The position numbers and the translations under genes are program-made. Positions 31,283 to 31,305 of a stretch of 31,305 nucleotides of DNA are shown here, one piece after another. The DNA lies in assembly GCA_016185955.1 (NCBI GenBank), contig JACPMQ010000007.1:1-31305 (forward strand), written 5' to 3'. The first letter of the stretch is position 1. Every line of letters begins with the position of its first letter. Below the pieces are notes generated by a model that saw only the letters and a program-made list of their open reading frames with translations, was not told where the DNA came from and ran no database searches. This DNA comes from Candidatus Woesearchaeota archaeon (GTDB lineage: Archaea; Nanobdellota; Nanobdellia; Woesearchaeales; GW2011-AR4).

Positions 31283-31305
31283 GCCACAAACTTTCCGCCA
31301 GTCCA

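Overview
The window is AT-rich and gene-dense, and it looks like the chromosome of an archaeon, most likely a small-genome DPANN lineage of the Woesearchaeota/Pacearchaeota type. Supporting genes are archaeal aIF5B, archaeal PheS and PheT, Trm1, a DUF371 protein, RNase J, a Fcf1-like PIN protein, intron-containing tRNAs, and many starts placed 24-30 nt downstream of a TATA box (leaderless mRNAs). The lineage is inferred from gene content only.

Layout. 1-5 kb: a partial PP-loop (asparagine-synthase-like) gene, DUF371, a SpoT-like HD protein and two unrecognised accessory genes. 4.6-13.8 kb: a PUA-type RNA-binding protein, aIF5B, a THUMP methyltransferase, a lamin-tail surface protein, three adjacent coiled-coil paralogs, an intron-bearing class II tRNA, RNase J, a CBS/zinc-ribbon protein and tRNA-His. 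13.9-18.9 kb: an operon of two tandem paralogs, a membrane protein and a hydrolase-like remnant, then pheT and pheS. 19.4-25.9 kb: secreted and lipid-anchored proteins, transaldolase, split transketolase, trm1. 25.9-27.8 kb: a PIN protein and a DNA methyltransferase/HNH nuclease pair in which the nuclease carries an in-frame TAG. 27.9-30.9 kb: a tightly overlapping gmhA-hldD-hldA-gmhB operon for activated heptose. Its substrate, sedoheptulose 7-phosphate, is an intermediate of the transaldolase/transketolase genes a few kb away.

The most striking signal is a family of non-autonomous, hairpin-rich mobile elements (MITE-like) with no transposase in the window. Four copies have clear terminal inverted repeats and 8-9 bp target duplications that I could align by eye (8081-8328, 19197-19405, 24387-24780, 30983-31282), and a fifth at 21386-21665 fits the same pattern. 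They are modular: the same hairpin cores occur inside different terminal shells, and one core is nested in another element. Four of the five sit so that the target duplication ends 5-9 bp upstream of a TATA box, the position of the TFB recognition element. The fifth sits exactly between two abutting convergent stop codons. Element DNA also supplies the C-terminal codons and stops of trm1 and gmhB. A separate pair of hairpins (420-480 and 19081-19137) keeps a common loop while its stems differ completely but remain complementary.
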